A stretch of DNA of 64,000 nucleotides. Source: Pseudomonas tritici. GTDB lineage: Bacteria > Pseudomonadota > Gammaproteobacteria > Pseudomonadales > Pseudomonadaceae. Positions 14,352 to 22,688 of this stretch are shown here, one piece after another. Under the pieces are notes generated by a model. It was not told where the DNA came from, did no database searches, and was given only the letters and a program-made list of their open reading frames with translations. The translations under genes and the position numbers were made by a program. Numbering within the stretch: the first letter of the stretch is position 1; every line of letters begins with the position of its first letter. The stretch is taken from NCBI RefSeq assembly GCF_014268275.3, contig NZ_CP077084.1, forward strand, positions 3,968,001 to 4,032,000. Reading direction: 5' to 3'.

Positions 14352-14483
14352 GTAGTGAGCGGGCTTGCCCCGCGCTGGGCTGCGCAGCAGTCCTAAAACC
14401 AGACGCCGAGTTCTTCCAGAAAGAACTCGGCGTTTTTATTGGGGCTGCTGCGCAGCCCAGCGCGGGGCAAGCCCGCTCACTAC
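14352..14483. repeat. REP pair forming a 39-bp perfect inverted repeat around a terminator
   Basis: The left arm 14352-14390 and the right arm 14445-14483 are exact reverse complements over 39 bp; both begin or end with the REP core GTAGTGAGCGGGCTTGCCCC. Between them a stem GACGCCGAGTTCTT / AAGAACTCGGCG followed by T5 (14402-14438) is an ordinary terminator for the roxA-GNAT unit. The whole block is one long cruciform-capable element (BIME-like). Confidence 0.9.
14402..14438 (+). terminator. Terminator inside the REP pair
   Basis: ACGCCGAGTTCTT-ccag-AAGAACTCGGCGT followed by TTTT. Confidence 0.9.
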
Positions 14484-14540
14484 ACGCCAGGCCGACAAAC
14501 TGGCAAACTCAAGCCCAAATGACTCGCAGAGATCACGGAC

Positions 14541-15278
14541 ATGTCCCTACGCACCCTGCTCACCGCCCTTCTCCTGACCGCCAGCGTCTCGGCCATGGCC
14601 GACACTGAAGTCGTCAACCTGAGCAACCGCACCAGCGCCGACCTACTGCCTGTGGCACAGAACTTCATTGGCAAGGACGGCACCGTCAGTGCCTACGGCA
14701 ACCAGCTGATCGTTAAGGCCGACCCCGCCAAGATCCAGGACTTGCGCGCCCTGCTCTCGCAACTGGACACCCCGGCCAAGCGCTTGCTGATCACCGTCGA
14801 CACCAACGAAAGCAATCAGCAGAACAGCGGCGACAGCCAGACCCGCATCATCAGCTACGGCACCACCAGCCGCGACGGCGGTATCCAGCAGATCCAGGCC
14901 AGTGAAGGCGTACCCGCCTTGATCCAGGTGGGTCAAAGCGTACCGCTCACTACCACCCAGCAAGACAGCTATGGCCGTCTGCAAAACCAGACCCAGTACC
15001 GCAACGTCACCCAGGGCTTCTACGTCACAGCCAGCGTCACCGGTGAAACCGTGCACCTGGCAATCAGTACCAACCGTGACCGCATGAGCCAGGAACGTCC
15101 CGATGTAGTGAACGTGCAAAGCACCGACACAACCGTCAGCGGGCAGTTGGGCGAGTGGATTACCCTGGCTGGCATCAATCGCGAAACCCAGGCCGACAAA
15201 TCCTCTACAACCCGCAGCTACTCTACTCAGGGCCGCGACGACCTAACGGTGCGGGTCAAGGTCGACACCCTGAACTGA
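14541..15278 (+). CDS. Periplasmic protein with secretin N-terminal-like domain
   Basis: A 245-residue exported protein with a clear signal peptide (1-21, cleavage after SAMA). The region from 25 to 80 (DLLPVAQNFIGKDGTVSAYG...LIVKADPAKIQDLRALLSQLD) has the secretin N1/NolW pattern: beta-strand, 'gnqLIVkad', then a helix ending in LDTP. The rest is Q/T/S-rich (90-245), with a beta-rich stretch resembling the region before secretin pores. No secretin channel domain is present, and no type II/III secretion or pilus genes are nearby, so it is not a secretin. Function unknown. It sits between a REP and the aceA leader. Confidence 0.7.
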   Translation: MSLRTLLTALLLTASVSAMADTEVVNLSNRTSADLLPVAQNFIGKDGTVSAYGNQLIVKADPAKIQDLRALLSQLDTPAKRLLITVDTNESNQQNSGDSQTRIISYGTTSRDGGIQQIQASEGVPALIQVGQSVPLTTTQQDSYGRLQNQTQYRNVTQGFYVTASVTGETVHLAISTNRDRMSQERPDVVNVQSTDTTVSGQLGEWITLAGINRETQADKSSTTRSYSTQGRDDLTVRVKVDTLN

Positions 15279-15319
15279 AGCACCAAAAACTGACTGATGA
15301 GTCGTATTAGACTAAAGAT

Positions 15320-15343
15320 GTAGTGCTCAAAAAAAAGCACTAC
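15320..15343. other. 8-bp hairpin downstream of the secretin-like gene
   Basis: GTAGTGCT and AGCACTAC pair around an A-rich loop, 42 nt after the stop codon. No T run follows on either strand, so it is not a classical terminator. Confidence 0.4.
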
Positions 15344-15350
15344 AAAACAT

Positions 15351-15379
15351 TTGACGATCCAAAAAAGCATGGGCATGAT
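15351..15379 (+). promoter_or_regulatory. Sigma-70-type promoter for the RNA/leader upstream of aceA
   Basis: TTGACG (15351-15356), a 17-bp spacer, and CATGAT (15374-15379) form a near-consensus pair. Transcription would begin near 15386, about 380 nt before aceA. Confidence 0.6.
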
Positions 15380-15385
15380 GGCCTC

Positions 15386-15625
15386 GCTCCCGCTAATCAG
15401 GGGCCCTGGCAAGGGCCTTCGGATCGCCGCTCTAAGCTACCCACCTGAGCCGATTCGTGTCTGTACCGCCCACAAGGTGTGTTTGACGAGGTTGCGACTG
15501 GAACGAAGTTGTCCCGAGGGACGGAAGCTAACCAGGTAACCCGGCTACACGCTGCTGAACACCTAAGGGCCCACGACGCCTGAAGACTGTTCCTGGTCTG
15601 CCTTTACCTGCTCCCCCCTCTCGCC
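15386..15625 (+). ncRNA. Candidate structured small RNA or long aceA leader
   Basis: About 240 nt without plausible coding content but with several local helices: GGCCC-tggcaa-GGGCC near 15402-15417, GTCCC-gag-GGGAC near 15511-15523, and two GGGCCC blocks far apart (about 15401 and 15567) that could pair. A good promoter lies just upstream. From memory, an sRNA called P11 was reported in P. aeruginosa in the gap before aceA; I could not compare sequences, so identity is only suggested. The 3' end given is approximate. Confidence 0.5.
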
Positions 15626-15691
15626 AATCGTTCATCCCGTCGCATTCCCCGCCAGACCCGACATGACCGCCTAAGCTTCTGGTCAGCGAGC

Positions 15692-15720
15692 AGCCCTGCC
15701 CACGCATTGAATGCAGGGCT
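15692..15720 (+). promoter_or_regulatory. Hairpin in the aceA leader
   Basis: AGCCCTGC and GCAGGGCT pair across a 13-nt loop, 48 nt before the aceA start; ATTTTTCC follows 10 nt later. It may end the upstream RNA inefficiently or act as an attenuator. No T run is directly attached. Confidence 0.4.
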
Positions 15721-15768
15721 GGCAAATGGATTTTTCCACCACACGAAGACGCGACGAGGTTTACTTCC

Positions 15769-17094
15769 ATGGCACTGACACGCGAACAGCAAATTGCAGC
15801 CCTTGAGAAAGACTGGGCTGAAAACCCACGCTGGAAAGGCGTGACCCGCGCTTATTCCGCTGCTGACGTCGTCCGCCTGCGTGGCTCGGTTCAACCTGAG
15901 CACACCTTTGCAAAACTCGGCGCCGAGAAGCTGTGGAACCTGGTCACCCAAGGTGCCAAGCCTTCCTTCCGTCCCGACAAAGATTTCGTCAACTGCATGG
16001 GCGCCCTTACCGGTGGCCAGGCAGTCCAACAGGTAAAAGCCGGTATCCAGGCAATCTACCTGTCCGGCTGGCAAGTGGCGGCGGACAACAACTCCGCTGA
16101 ATCCATGTACCCCGACCAATCGCTGTACCCGGTGGATTCGGTTCCAACCGTGGTCAAGCGCATCAACAACTCGTTCCGTCGTGCCGACCAGATCCAATGG
16201 AAAGCTGGCAAAGGTCCGGGCGACGAAGGCTACATCGACTACTTCGCCCCCATCGTGGCTGACGCTGAAGCCGGTTTCGGCGGCGTACTCAACGCCTACG
16301 AGCTGATGAAGAGCATGATCGAGGCAGGCGCTGCCGGCGTGCACTTCGAAGACCAACTGGCTTCGGTGAAGAAGTGCGGCCACATGGGCGGCAAGGTACT
16401 GGTGCCAACCCAGGAAGCCGTACAGAAGCTGACCGCTGCCCGCCTGGCCGCTGACGTTGCCGGCACACCAACCATCATCCTGGCGCGTACCGATGCCAAC
16501 GCCGCTGACTTGCTGACCTCCGACTGCGACCCGTACGACCAGCCATTCGTGACCGGCGAACGTACCCAGGAAGGTTTCTACAAAGTGCGCGCCGGTCTCG
16601 ACCAGGCGATCGCCCGTGGCCTGGCCTACGCGCCGTACGCCGATCTGATCTGGTGCGAAACCGCCAAGCCGGACCTGGACGAAGCCCGTCGTTTCGCCGA
16701 AGCGATCAAGAAGGAATACCCGGACCAACTGCTGTCGTACAACTGCTCGCCTTCCTTCAACTGGAAGAAAAACCTGGACGACGCGACCATCGCCAAGTTC
16801 CAGCGCGAACTGTCCGCCATGGGCTACAAGCACCAGTTCATCACCCTGGCCGGCATTCACAACATGTGGCACAGCATGTTCAACCTGGCGCACGACTACG
16901 CCCGCAACGACATGACCGCCTACGTGAAGCTGCAGGAGCAAGAGTTCGCTGACGCCGCCAAGGGCTACACCTTCGTGGCGCACCAGCAGGAAGTGGGCAC
17001 CGGCTACTTCGACGACATGACCACCGTGATCCAGGGCGGCTCCTCGTCCGTGACCGCGCTGACCGGTTCGACCGAAGAAGAGCAGTTCCACTAA
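15769..17094 (+). CDS. aceA: Isocitrate lyase
   Basis: The first enzyme of the glyoxylate shunt, cleaving isocitrate to succinate and glyoxylate. It allows growth on acetate and fatty acids. The 441-residue product has the catalytic motif KKCGHMGGK near residue 200 and the family segments [13 protein letters not shown] and [10 protein letters not shown]. Its usual partner malate synthase is not adjacent. Regulation probably acts through the long leader upstream. The split with icd/idh for isocitrate makes their proximity in this region notable. Confidence 0.98.
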   Translation: MALTREQQIAALEKDWAENPRWKGVTRAYSAADVVRLRGSVQPEHTFAKLGAEKLWNLVTQGAKPSFRPDKDFVNCMGALTGGQAVQQVKAGIQAIYLSGWQVAADNNSAESMYPDQSLYPVDSVPTVVKRINNSFRRADQIQWKAGKGPGDEGYIDYFAPIVADAEAGFGGVLNAYELMKSMIEAGAAGVHFEDQLASVKKCGHMGGKVLVPTQEAVQKLTAARLAADVAGTPTIILARTDANAADLLTSDCDPYDQPFVTGERTQEGFYKVRAGLDQAIARGLAYAPYADLIWCETAKPDLDEARRFAEAIKKEYPDQLLSYNCSPSFNWKKNLDDATIAKFQRELSAMGYKHQFITLAGIHNMWHSMFNLAHDYARNDMTAYVKLQEQEFADAAKGYTFVAHQQEVGTGYFDDMTTVIQGGSSSVTALTGSTEEEQFH

Positions 17095-17156
17095 GTATCG
17101 AGTACACGGCCACTGCGTAACCGTTCAAAAGCTAACCGCAGTGCCGCACAACAATC

Positions 17157-17186
17157 ACGCCCCGACTGGTTCGGGGCGTTTTTTTG
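17157..17186 (+). terminator. Rho-independent terminator of aceA
   Basis: ACGCCCCGA-ctggt-TCGGGGCGT followed by seven T. Confidence 0.94.
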
Positions 17187-17221
17187 CGTGAAAAAATCTG
17201 ACTGACGCAATGCAGAGCAGA

Positions 17222-17312
17222 TGTTGGAGCTGGCTTGCCTACGATGGCGGCGTGCCAGTCACCACATTCTTTTGCTGACACACCGCCATCGCGGGCAAGC
17301 CCGGCTCCCACA
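17222..17312. repeat. REP pair upstream of nuo
   Basis: The arm 17222-17250 (GGAGCTGGCTTGCC core) and the arm 17283-17312 (GGCAAGCCCGGCTCCCACA core) form an imperfect inverted repeat with a 32-nt loop, a typical convergent REP doublet. Confidence 0.8.
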
Positions 17313-17745
17313 GAGACCGAGCCGGGTACTTTTTGTGCAAAACATTGATCCAGAGCGGTATTTGCCAGAGCCCAATCGGTTAAAAGATCCCAATCGGCAA
17401 CTAAGCCGCAATCAACCAAGTAACGGCAACTTCCCGCGCCACACGAGAAACATTCGCTTAAACCCCACGCAAACAATATTCATTATCATTTGACTCATAA
17501 AAACTTCGTTACCGGTTAAACAAAACACATTTGATTAAATGCCCGCTAATGCCCGTCCCATAAGGGCTACAGCCCCAAGAAGGTGCACTATGTGCTTATT
17601 CCACCGAATAATTTCGCCCTAGGAATTTTACTTGCCCGGTGTTTAGCCATAAAATCACCGCGATTGATTGCAGTGCGACATATCGTCACTGCATCGTTAC
17701 TTTTTCGAGCTCAGAGACCTTTGCTCTCTGTTAAGGATTTCCAGC
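17313..17745 (+). promoter_or_regulatory. AT-rich upstream region of the nuo operon
   Basis: About 430 bp without a supported gene, clearly more AT-rich than its surroundings. A TTGACT lies at 17490-17495 with no clear -10. AATATTCATTATCATTTGA at 17475-17493 resembles the Fur box on the opposite strand (my count is 13 of 19 positions). I cannot assign the nuo promoter with confidence. Confidence 0.45.
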
Positions 17746-18159
17746 ATGACCGAAGCGACAGGACTCATGGCCCACAACTGGGGCTTTGCCATTTTCCTCC
17801 TCGGTGTTGTAGGCCTTTGCGCCTTCATGCTCGGTGTCTCCAGCCTCCTCGGGTCAAAAGCCTGGGGCCGCAGCAAGAATGAACCGTTCGAGTCCGGCAT
17901 GCTGCCTACAGGTGGCGCCCGCTTGCGGCTCTCAGCCAAATTCTATCTGGTCGCGATGCTGTTCGTGATCTTCGATATCGAAGCCCTTTTTCTCTTTGCC
18001 TGGTCTGTGTCCGTCCGCGAAAGCGGCTGGACCGGATTCGTCGAAGCCCTCGTTTTCATAGCAATTCTGTTGGCAGGCCTTGTCTACTTGTTCCGAGTGG
18101 GCGCCCTTGATTGGGCTCCGGAAGCTCGTCGTAAGCGGCAAGCGAAGCTGAAACAATGA
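17746..18159 (+). CDS. nuoA: NADH-quinone oxidoreductase subunit A
   Basis: A small membrane subunit of complex I (137 residues, three TM helices) at the junction of membrane and peripheral arms. [21 protein letters not shown] is the conserved loop linking TM1 and TM2. The ATG at 17746 has AAGGAT about 7 nt upstream; an upstream in-frame extension lacks family similarity. First gene of a 13-gene operon running to nuoN. Confidence 0.97.
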   Translation: MTEATGLMAHNWGFAIFLLGVVGLCAFMLGVSSLLGSKAWGRSKNEPFESGMLPTGGARLRLSAKFYLVAMLFVIFDIEALFLFAWSVSVRESGWTGFVEALVFIAILLAGLVYLFRVGALDWAPEARRKRQAKLKQ

Positions 18160-18169
18160 GGCTTTGGCG

Positions 18170-18844
18170 ATGCAATACAATCTCACCAGGATCGACCCGG
18201 ATGCTCCTAACGATCAGTACCCTATCGGCGAACGGGAAACCGTTTCCGATCCGTTAGAAGATCAAGTCCACAAAAACATCTACATGGGCAAGCTGGAAGA
18301 CGTGCTGAGTGGCGCGGTCAACTGGGGGCGTAAAAACTCCCTGTGGCCGTACAACTTCGGTCTGTCCTGCTGCTACGTGGAAATGACCACCGCCTTTACG
18401 GCGCCCCACGATATCGCGCGCTTTGGCGCCGAAGTTATCCGGGCATCGCCGCGTCAGGCGGATTTCATGGTTATCGCCGGTACCTGCTTTATCAAGATGG
18501 CGCCGATCATTCAGCGTCTCTACGAGCAAATGCTCGAACCAAAGTGGGTTATCTCCATGGGTTCGTGCGCCAACTCCGGTGGCATGTACGACATCTACTC
18601 CGTGGTTCAAGGGGTGGACAAGTTCCTGCCCGTGGACGTCTACGTGCCTGGCTGCCCGCCCCGCCCTGAAGCGTTCTTGCAAGGCTTGATGCTGTTGCAG
18701 GAATCGATTGGCAAGGAGCGTCGCCCGCTTTCCTGGGTCGTCGGCGATCAAGGCGTGTATCGCGCCGAGATGCCGTCGCAAAAGGAACAGCGCCGCGAAC
18801 AGCGTATCGCAGTCACCAACCTGCGCAGCCCCGACGAAGTCTGA
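18170..18844 (+). CDS. nuoB: NADH-quinone oxidoreductase subunit B
   Basis: The peripheral-arm subunit that carries cluster N2, the last FeS cluster before quinone. The 224 residues hold the N2 ligands as tandem Cys67-Cys68 (GLSCCYVEM), Cys133 (GSCANSGG) and Cys162 (PGCPPRPEA). ATG 18170 is chosen over an in-frame TTG at 18164 because [11 protein letters not shown] is the family N-terminus. Confidence 0.98.
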   Translation: MQYNLTRIDPDAPNDQYPIGERETVSDPLEDQVHKNIYMGKLEDVLSGAVNWGRKNSLWPYNFGLSCCYVEMTTAFTAPHDIARFGAEVIRASPRQADFMVIAGTCFIKMAPIIQRLYEQMLEPKWVISMGSCANSGGMYDIYSVVQGVDKFLPVDVYVPGCPPRPEAFLQGLMLLQESIGKERRPLSWVVGDQGVYRAEMPSQKEQRREQRIAVTNLRSPDEV

Positions 18845-18916
18845 TCCAGCACCGCTTCTTTTATAGAACGAAAACCTGGCTTCATTCTTTACGTTGACCG
18901 AAAGCGATAAAAAACC

Positions 18917-20701
18917 ATGACTACAGGCAGCGCTCTGTACATCCCGCCTTATAAGGCAGACGACCAGGATGTGGTCGTCGAACTCAATAACCGTTTTGGC
19001 CCTGACGCCTTCACCGCCCAGGCCACACGCACCGGTATGCCGGTGCTGTGGGTGGCGCGTGCCAAGCTTGTCGAAGTCCTGACCTTCCTGCGCAACCTGC
19101 CCAAGCCGTACGTCATGCTCTATGACCTGCATGGCGTGGACGAGCGTCTGCGCACCAAGCGTCAAGGCATGCCGAGCGGCGCCGATTTCACCGTGTTCTA
19201 TCACCTGCTGTCGATCGAACGTAACAGCGACGTGATGATCAAGGTCGCGCTGTCCGAAAGCGACCTGAGCGTACCGACCGTGACCGGCATCTGGCCGAAC
19301 GCCAGCTGGTACGAGCGTGAAGTCTGGGACATGTTCGGTATCGACTTCCCGGGCCACCCGCACCTGACGCGCATCATGATGCCGCCCACCTGGGAAGGTC
19401 ACCCGCTGCGCAAGGACTTCCCTGCCCGCGCCACCGAATTCGACCCGTACAGCCTCAACCTCGCCAAGCAACAGCTTGAAGAAGAGGCCGCGCGCTTCCG
19501 TCCGGAAGACTGGGGCATGAAACGCTCCGGCACCAACGAGGACTACATGTTCCTCAACCTGGGCCCGAACCACCCTTCGGCTCACGGTGCCTTCCGTATC
19601 ATCCTGCAACTGGACGGCGAAGAAATCGTCGACTGCGTGCCGGACATCGGCTACCACCACCGTGGTGCCGAGAAGATGGCCGAACGTCAGTCGTGGCACA
19701 GCTTCATCCCGTACACCGACCGTATCGACTACCTCGGCGGCGTGATGAACAACCTGCCGTACGTGCTCTCGGTCGAGAAGCTGGCCGGCATCAAGGTACC
19801 GGACCGCGTCGACACCATCCGCATCATGATGGCCGAGTTCTTCCGGATCACCAGCCACCTGCTGTTCCTGGGTACCTATATCCAGGACGTTGGCGCCATG
19901 ACCCCGGTGTTCTTCACCTTCACCGACCGTCAGCGTGCCTACAAGGTCATCGAAGCCATCACTGGCTTCCGCCTGCACCCGGCTTGGTACCGCATCGGCG
20001 GTGTGGCCCACGACCTGCCGAATGGCTGGGAGCGCCTGGTCAAGGAATTCATCGACTGGATGCCCAAGCGTCTGGACGAGTACCAAAAGGCAGCGCTGGA
20101 CAACAGCATCCTCAAAGGCCGTACCATCGGCGTCGCCCAGTACAACACCAAAGAAGCCCTGGAATGGGGCGTCACCGGTGCTGGCCTGCGTTCGACCGGC
20201 TGCGATTTCGACCTGCGTAAAGCGCGCCCGTACTCCGGCTACGAGAACTTCGAATTCGAAGTCCCGCTGGCGGCCAACGGCGATGCCTACGACCGTTGCA
20301 TCGTGCGCGTCGAAGAAATGCGCCAGAGCCTGAAGATCATCGAGCAGTGCATGCGCAACATGCCGGCCGGCCCGTACAAGGCGGATCACCCGCTGACCAC
20401 GCCGCCGCCGAAAGAGCGCACGCTGCAGCACATCGAAACCCTGATCACGCACTTCCTGCAGGTTTCGTGGGGCCCGGTAATGCCGGCCAACGAATCCTTC
20501 CAGATGATTGAAGCGACCAAGGGTATCAACAGTTATTACCTGACGAGCGATGGCGGCACCATGAGCTACCGCACCCGGATTCGTACCCCAAGCTTCCCGC
20601 ACTTGCAGCAGATCCCTTCGGTGATCAAAGGCGAGATGGTCGCGGACTTGATTGCGTACCTGGGTAGTATCGATTTCGTTATGGCCGACGTGGACCGCTA
20701 A
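18917..20701 (+). CDS. nuoC: NADH-quinone oxidoreductase subunit C/D (fused)
   Basis: A 594-residue fusion of NuoC (about 1-190, ending in the [22 protein letters not shown] region) and NuoD (about 205-594, from [17 protein letters not shown]). NuoD contributes the quinone-binding pocket together with NuoB. The fusion is usual in gamma-proteobacteria such as E. coli and Pseudomonas and is not an assembly artefact, since one frame runs through without interruption. A 72-nt gap separates it from nuoB. Confidence 0.98.
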   Translation: MTTGSALYIPPYKADDQDVVVELNNRFGPDAFTAQATRTGMPVLWVARAKLVEVLTFLRNLPKPYVMLYDLHGVDERLRTKRQGMPSGADFTVFYHLLSIERNSDVMIKVALSESDLSVPTVTGIWPNASWYEREVWDMFGIDFPGHPHLTRIMMPPTWEGHPLRKDFPARATEFDPYSLNLAKQQLEEEAARFRPEDWGMKRSGTNEDYMFLNLGPNHPSAHGAFRIILQLDGEEIVDCVPDIGYHHRGAEKMAERQSWHSFIPYTDRIDYLGGVMNNLPYVLSVEKLAGIKVPDRVDTIRIMMAEFFRITSHLLFLGTYIQDVGAMTPVFFTFTDRQRAYKVIEAITGFRLHPAWYRIGGVAHDLPNGWERLVKEFIDWMPKRLDEYQKAALDNSILKGRTIGVAQYNTKEALEWGVTGAGLRSTGCDFDLRKARPYSGYENFEFEVPLAANGDAYDRCIVRVEEMRQSLKIIEQCMRNMPAGPYKADHPLTTPPPKERTLQHIETLITHFLQVSWGPVMPANESFQMIEATKGINSYYLTSDGGTMSYRTRIRTPSFPHLQQIPSVIKGEMVADLIAYLGSIDFVMADVDR

Positions 20702-20703
20702 GC

Positions 20704-21201
20704 ATGAATAGCACGCTTATCCAGACAGACCGTTTCACCCTGAGTGAAACCGAGCGCTTGGCCATCGAGCACGAGCTGCATCACTACGAAGACCCGCGCG
20801 CGGCGTCGATCGAAGCCTTGAAGATCGTCCAGAAGGAACGTGGCTGGGTGCCTGACGGTGCCCTCTACGCCATCGGCGAGATCCTTGGCATCCCCGCGAG
20901 CGACGTTGAAGGCGTGGCGACGTTCTACAGCCAGATCTTCCGCCAGCCGGTGGGTCGCCACATCATTCGCGTGTGCGACAGCATGGTTTGCTACATCGGT
21001 GGCCACGAGTCGGTGGTCAGCGAGATCCAGAACAAACTGGGCATCGGCCTCGGCCAGACCACCCCGGACGGCCGCTTCACGCTGCTGCCGGTGTGCTGCC
21101 TGGGCAACTGCGACAAGGCGCCGGCGTTGATGATCGACGACGACACATTCGGTGACGTACAGCCTGCTGGCGTGACCCAATTGCTCGAGGGCTACCCATG
21201 A
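20704..21201 (+). CDS. nuoE: NADH-quinone oxidoreductase subunit E
   Basis: The thioredoxin-fold peripheral subunit with 2Fe-2S cluster N1a. The 165 residues carry ligands in CDSMVC (91-96) and CCLGNC (131-136). It starts 2 nt after the nuoCD stop and overlaps nuoF by 4 nt. Confidence 0.98.
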   Translation: MNSTLIQTDRFTLSETERLAIEHELHHYEDPRAASIEALKIVQKERGWVPDGALYAIGEILGIPASDVEGVATFYSQIFRQPVGRHIIRVCDSMVCYIGGHESVVSEIQNKLGIGLGQTTPDGRFTLLPVCCLGNCDKAPALMIDDDTFGDVQPAGVTQLLEGYP

Positions 21202-22553
21202 CCCTGACCTCTTTCGGCCCGGCCAACCTGATCAAGCGTTCGGCCGAGACTCACCCGCTGACCTGGCGCCTGCGTGACGACGGCGAGCCGGTATGGCTCG
21301 ACGAGTACCAGGCCAAGAACGGTTACGCCGCTGCGCGCAAAGCCTTCGCCGACATGGCCCAGGACGATATCGTCCAGACCGTGAAAGACGCCGGCCTTAA
21401 AGGCCGCGGCGGTGCAGGCTTCCCCACGGGTGTTAAGTGGGGCCTGATGCCCAAGGACGAATCCATCAACATCCGCTACCTGCTGTGCAACGCGGATGAA
21501 ATGGAACCGAACACCTGGAAAGACCGCATGCTGATGGAGCAACTGCCCCATCTGTTGATCGAAGGCATGCTGATCAGCGCCCGCGCATTGAAAACCTACC
21601 GTGGCTACATCTTCCTGCGTGGCGAATACACCACCGCCGCCAAGCACCTCAACCGTGCGGTGCAGGAAGCCAAGGCAGCGGGCCTGCTGGGCAAGAACAT
21701 CCTTGGTTCGGGTTTCGACTTCGAACTGTTCGTGCACACCGGCGCCGGGCGTTATATCTGCGGTGAAGAAACCGCACTGATCAACTCTCTCGAAGGCCGC
21801 CGCGCCAACCCGCGCTCCAAGCCGCCCTTCCCTGCCGCCGTGGGCGTGTGGGGCAAGCCAACCTGCGTGAACAACGTGGAAACCCTGTGCAACGTGCCGG
21901 CGATCATCGCCGACGGCGTCGACTGGTACAAATCGTTGGCTCGCGAAGGCAGCGAAGACATGGGCACCAAGCTCATGGGCTTCTCCGGCAAGGTCAAGAA
22001 CCCTGGCCTGTGGGAGCTGCCATTCGGCGTGACCGCGCGCGAGCTGTTCGAGGACTACGCCGGCGGCATGCGCGACGGCTACACCTTGAAAGCCTGGCAG
22101 CCAGGCGGCGCCGGTACCGGTTTCCTGCTGCCTGAGCACCTCGACGCGCAAATGTATGCCGGCGGCATCGGCAAGGTGGGCACCCGGATGGGTACCGGCC
22201 TGGCGATGGCGGTCGACAACACGGTGAACATGGTTTCGTTGCTGCGCAACATGGAGCAGTTCTTCGCGCGTGAATCGTGCGGTTTCTGCACCCCCTGCCG
22301 CGACGGCCTGCCATGGAGCGTGAAGCTGCTGATGGCCCTGGAAAATGGCGAAGGCCGCGAGGGTGATATCGAAACCCTGCTCGGCCTGGTCGGCTTCCTT
22401 GGCCCAGGCAAGACCTTCTGTGCTCACGCACCGGGCGCCGTGGAGCCATTGGGCAGCGCAATCAAATACTTCCGCTCGGAGTTCGAAGCCGGCATCGCGC
22501 CTACCAGCGCCGCCGTCCCGCCTCTGGCGAGGCCGATCGTAGTCGGCGCGTAA
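21198..22553 (+). CDS. nuoF: NADH-quinone oxidoreductase subunit F
   Basis: The NADH-oxidising subunit with FMN and 4Fe-4S cluster N3. The 451 residues show the FMN/NADH loop [10 protein letters not shown] (69-78) and the ESCGFCTPC cluster motif near residue 360. It overlaps nuoE (ATGA). A 135-nt gap with a hairpin follows before nuoG. Confidence 0.98.
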   Translation: MTLTSFGPANLIKRSAETHPLTWRLRDDGEPVWLDEYQAKNGYAAARKAFADMAQDDIVQTVKDAGLKGRGGAGFPTGVKWGLMPKDESINIRYLLCNADEMEPNTWKDRMLMEQLPHLLIEGMLISARALKTYRGYIFLRGEYTTAAKHLNRAVQEAKAAGLLGKNILGSGFDFELFVHTGAGRYICGEETALINSLEGRRANPRSKPPFPAAVGVWGKPTCVNNVETLCNVPAIIADGVDWYKSLAREGSEDMGTKLMGFSGKVKNPGLWELPFGVTARELFEDYAGGMRDGYTLKAWQPGGAGTGFLLPEHLDAQMYAGGIGKVGTRMGTGLAMAVDNTVNMVSLLRNMEQFFARESCGFCTPCRDGLPWSVKLLMALENGEGREGDIETLLGLVGFLGPGKTFCAHAPGAVEPLGSAIKYFRSEFEAGIAPTSAAVPPLARPIVVGA

Positions 22554-22561
22554 CGCTTTAA

Positions 22562-22589
22562 AAGGCGAAGGGTCCGTGCCTTTCGCCTT
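22562..22589 (+). other. Intra-operon hairpin between nuoF and nuoG
   Basis: AAGGCGAAgGG and CCtTTCGCCTT form a long stem 8 nt after nuoF; CTCATG follows instead of a T run. It may protect the 5' segment mRNA or tune expression of the downstream genes. Confidence 0.5.
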
Positions 22590-22688
22590 CTCATGTGCTG
22601 ACGCCTTTAGGGCTGTGTAGATGCACATGAATAACAAGATTCCATTAGCCACGCCCGCTGACAACGGGCCAACGAAGAACTTTGAACC

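Noticed and set aside
15386..15625. tmRNA, RNase P RNA or SRP RNA as identity of the aceA-upstream RNA
   Set aside because: None of the conserved signatures (tag-peptide frame, GAGGAAAGUCCGGGC, SRP GGAA-tetraloop domain) was found.
17221..17493. A 90-codon frame upstream of nuoA
   Set aside because: It starts inside a REP element and has no coding features.
18254..20602. A 782-codon open frame on the strand opposite nuoB/nuoCD
   Set aside because: High-GC codon bias leaves the antisense frame open; the protein has no recognisable domain and nuo genes occupy the other strand.
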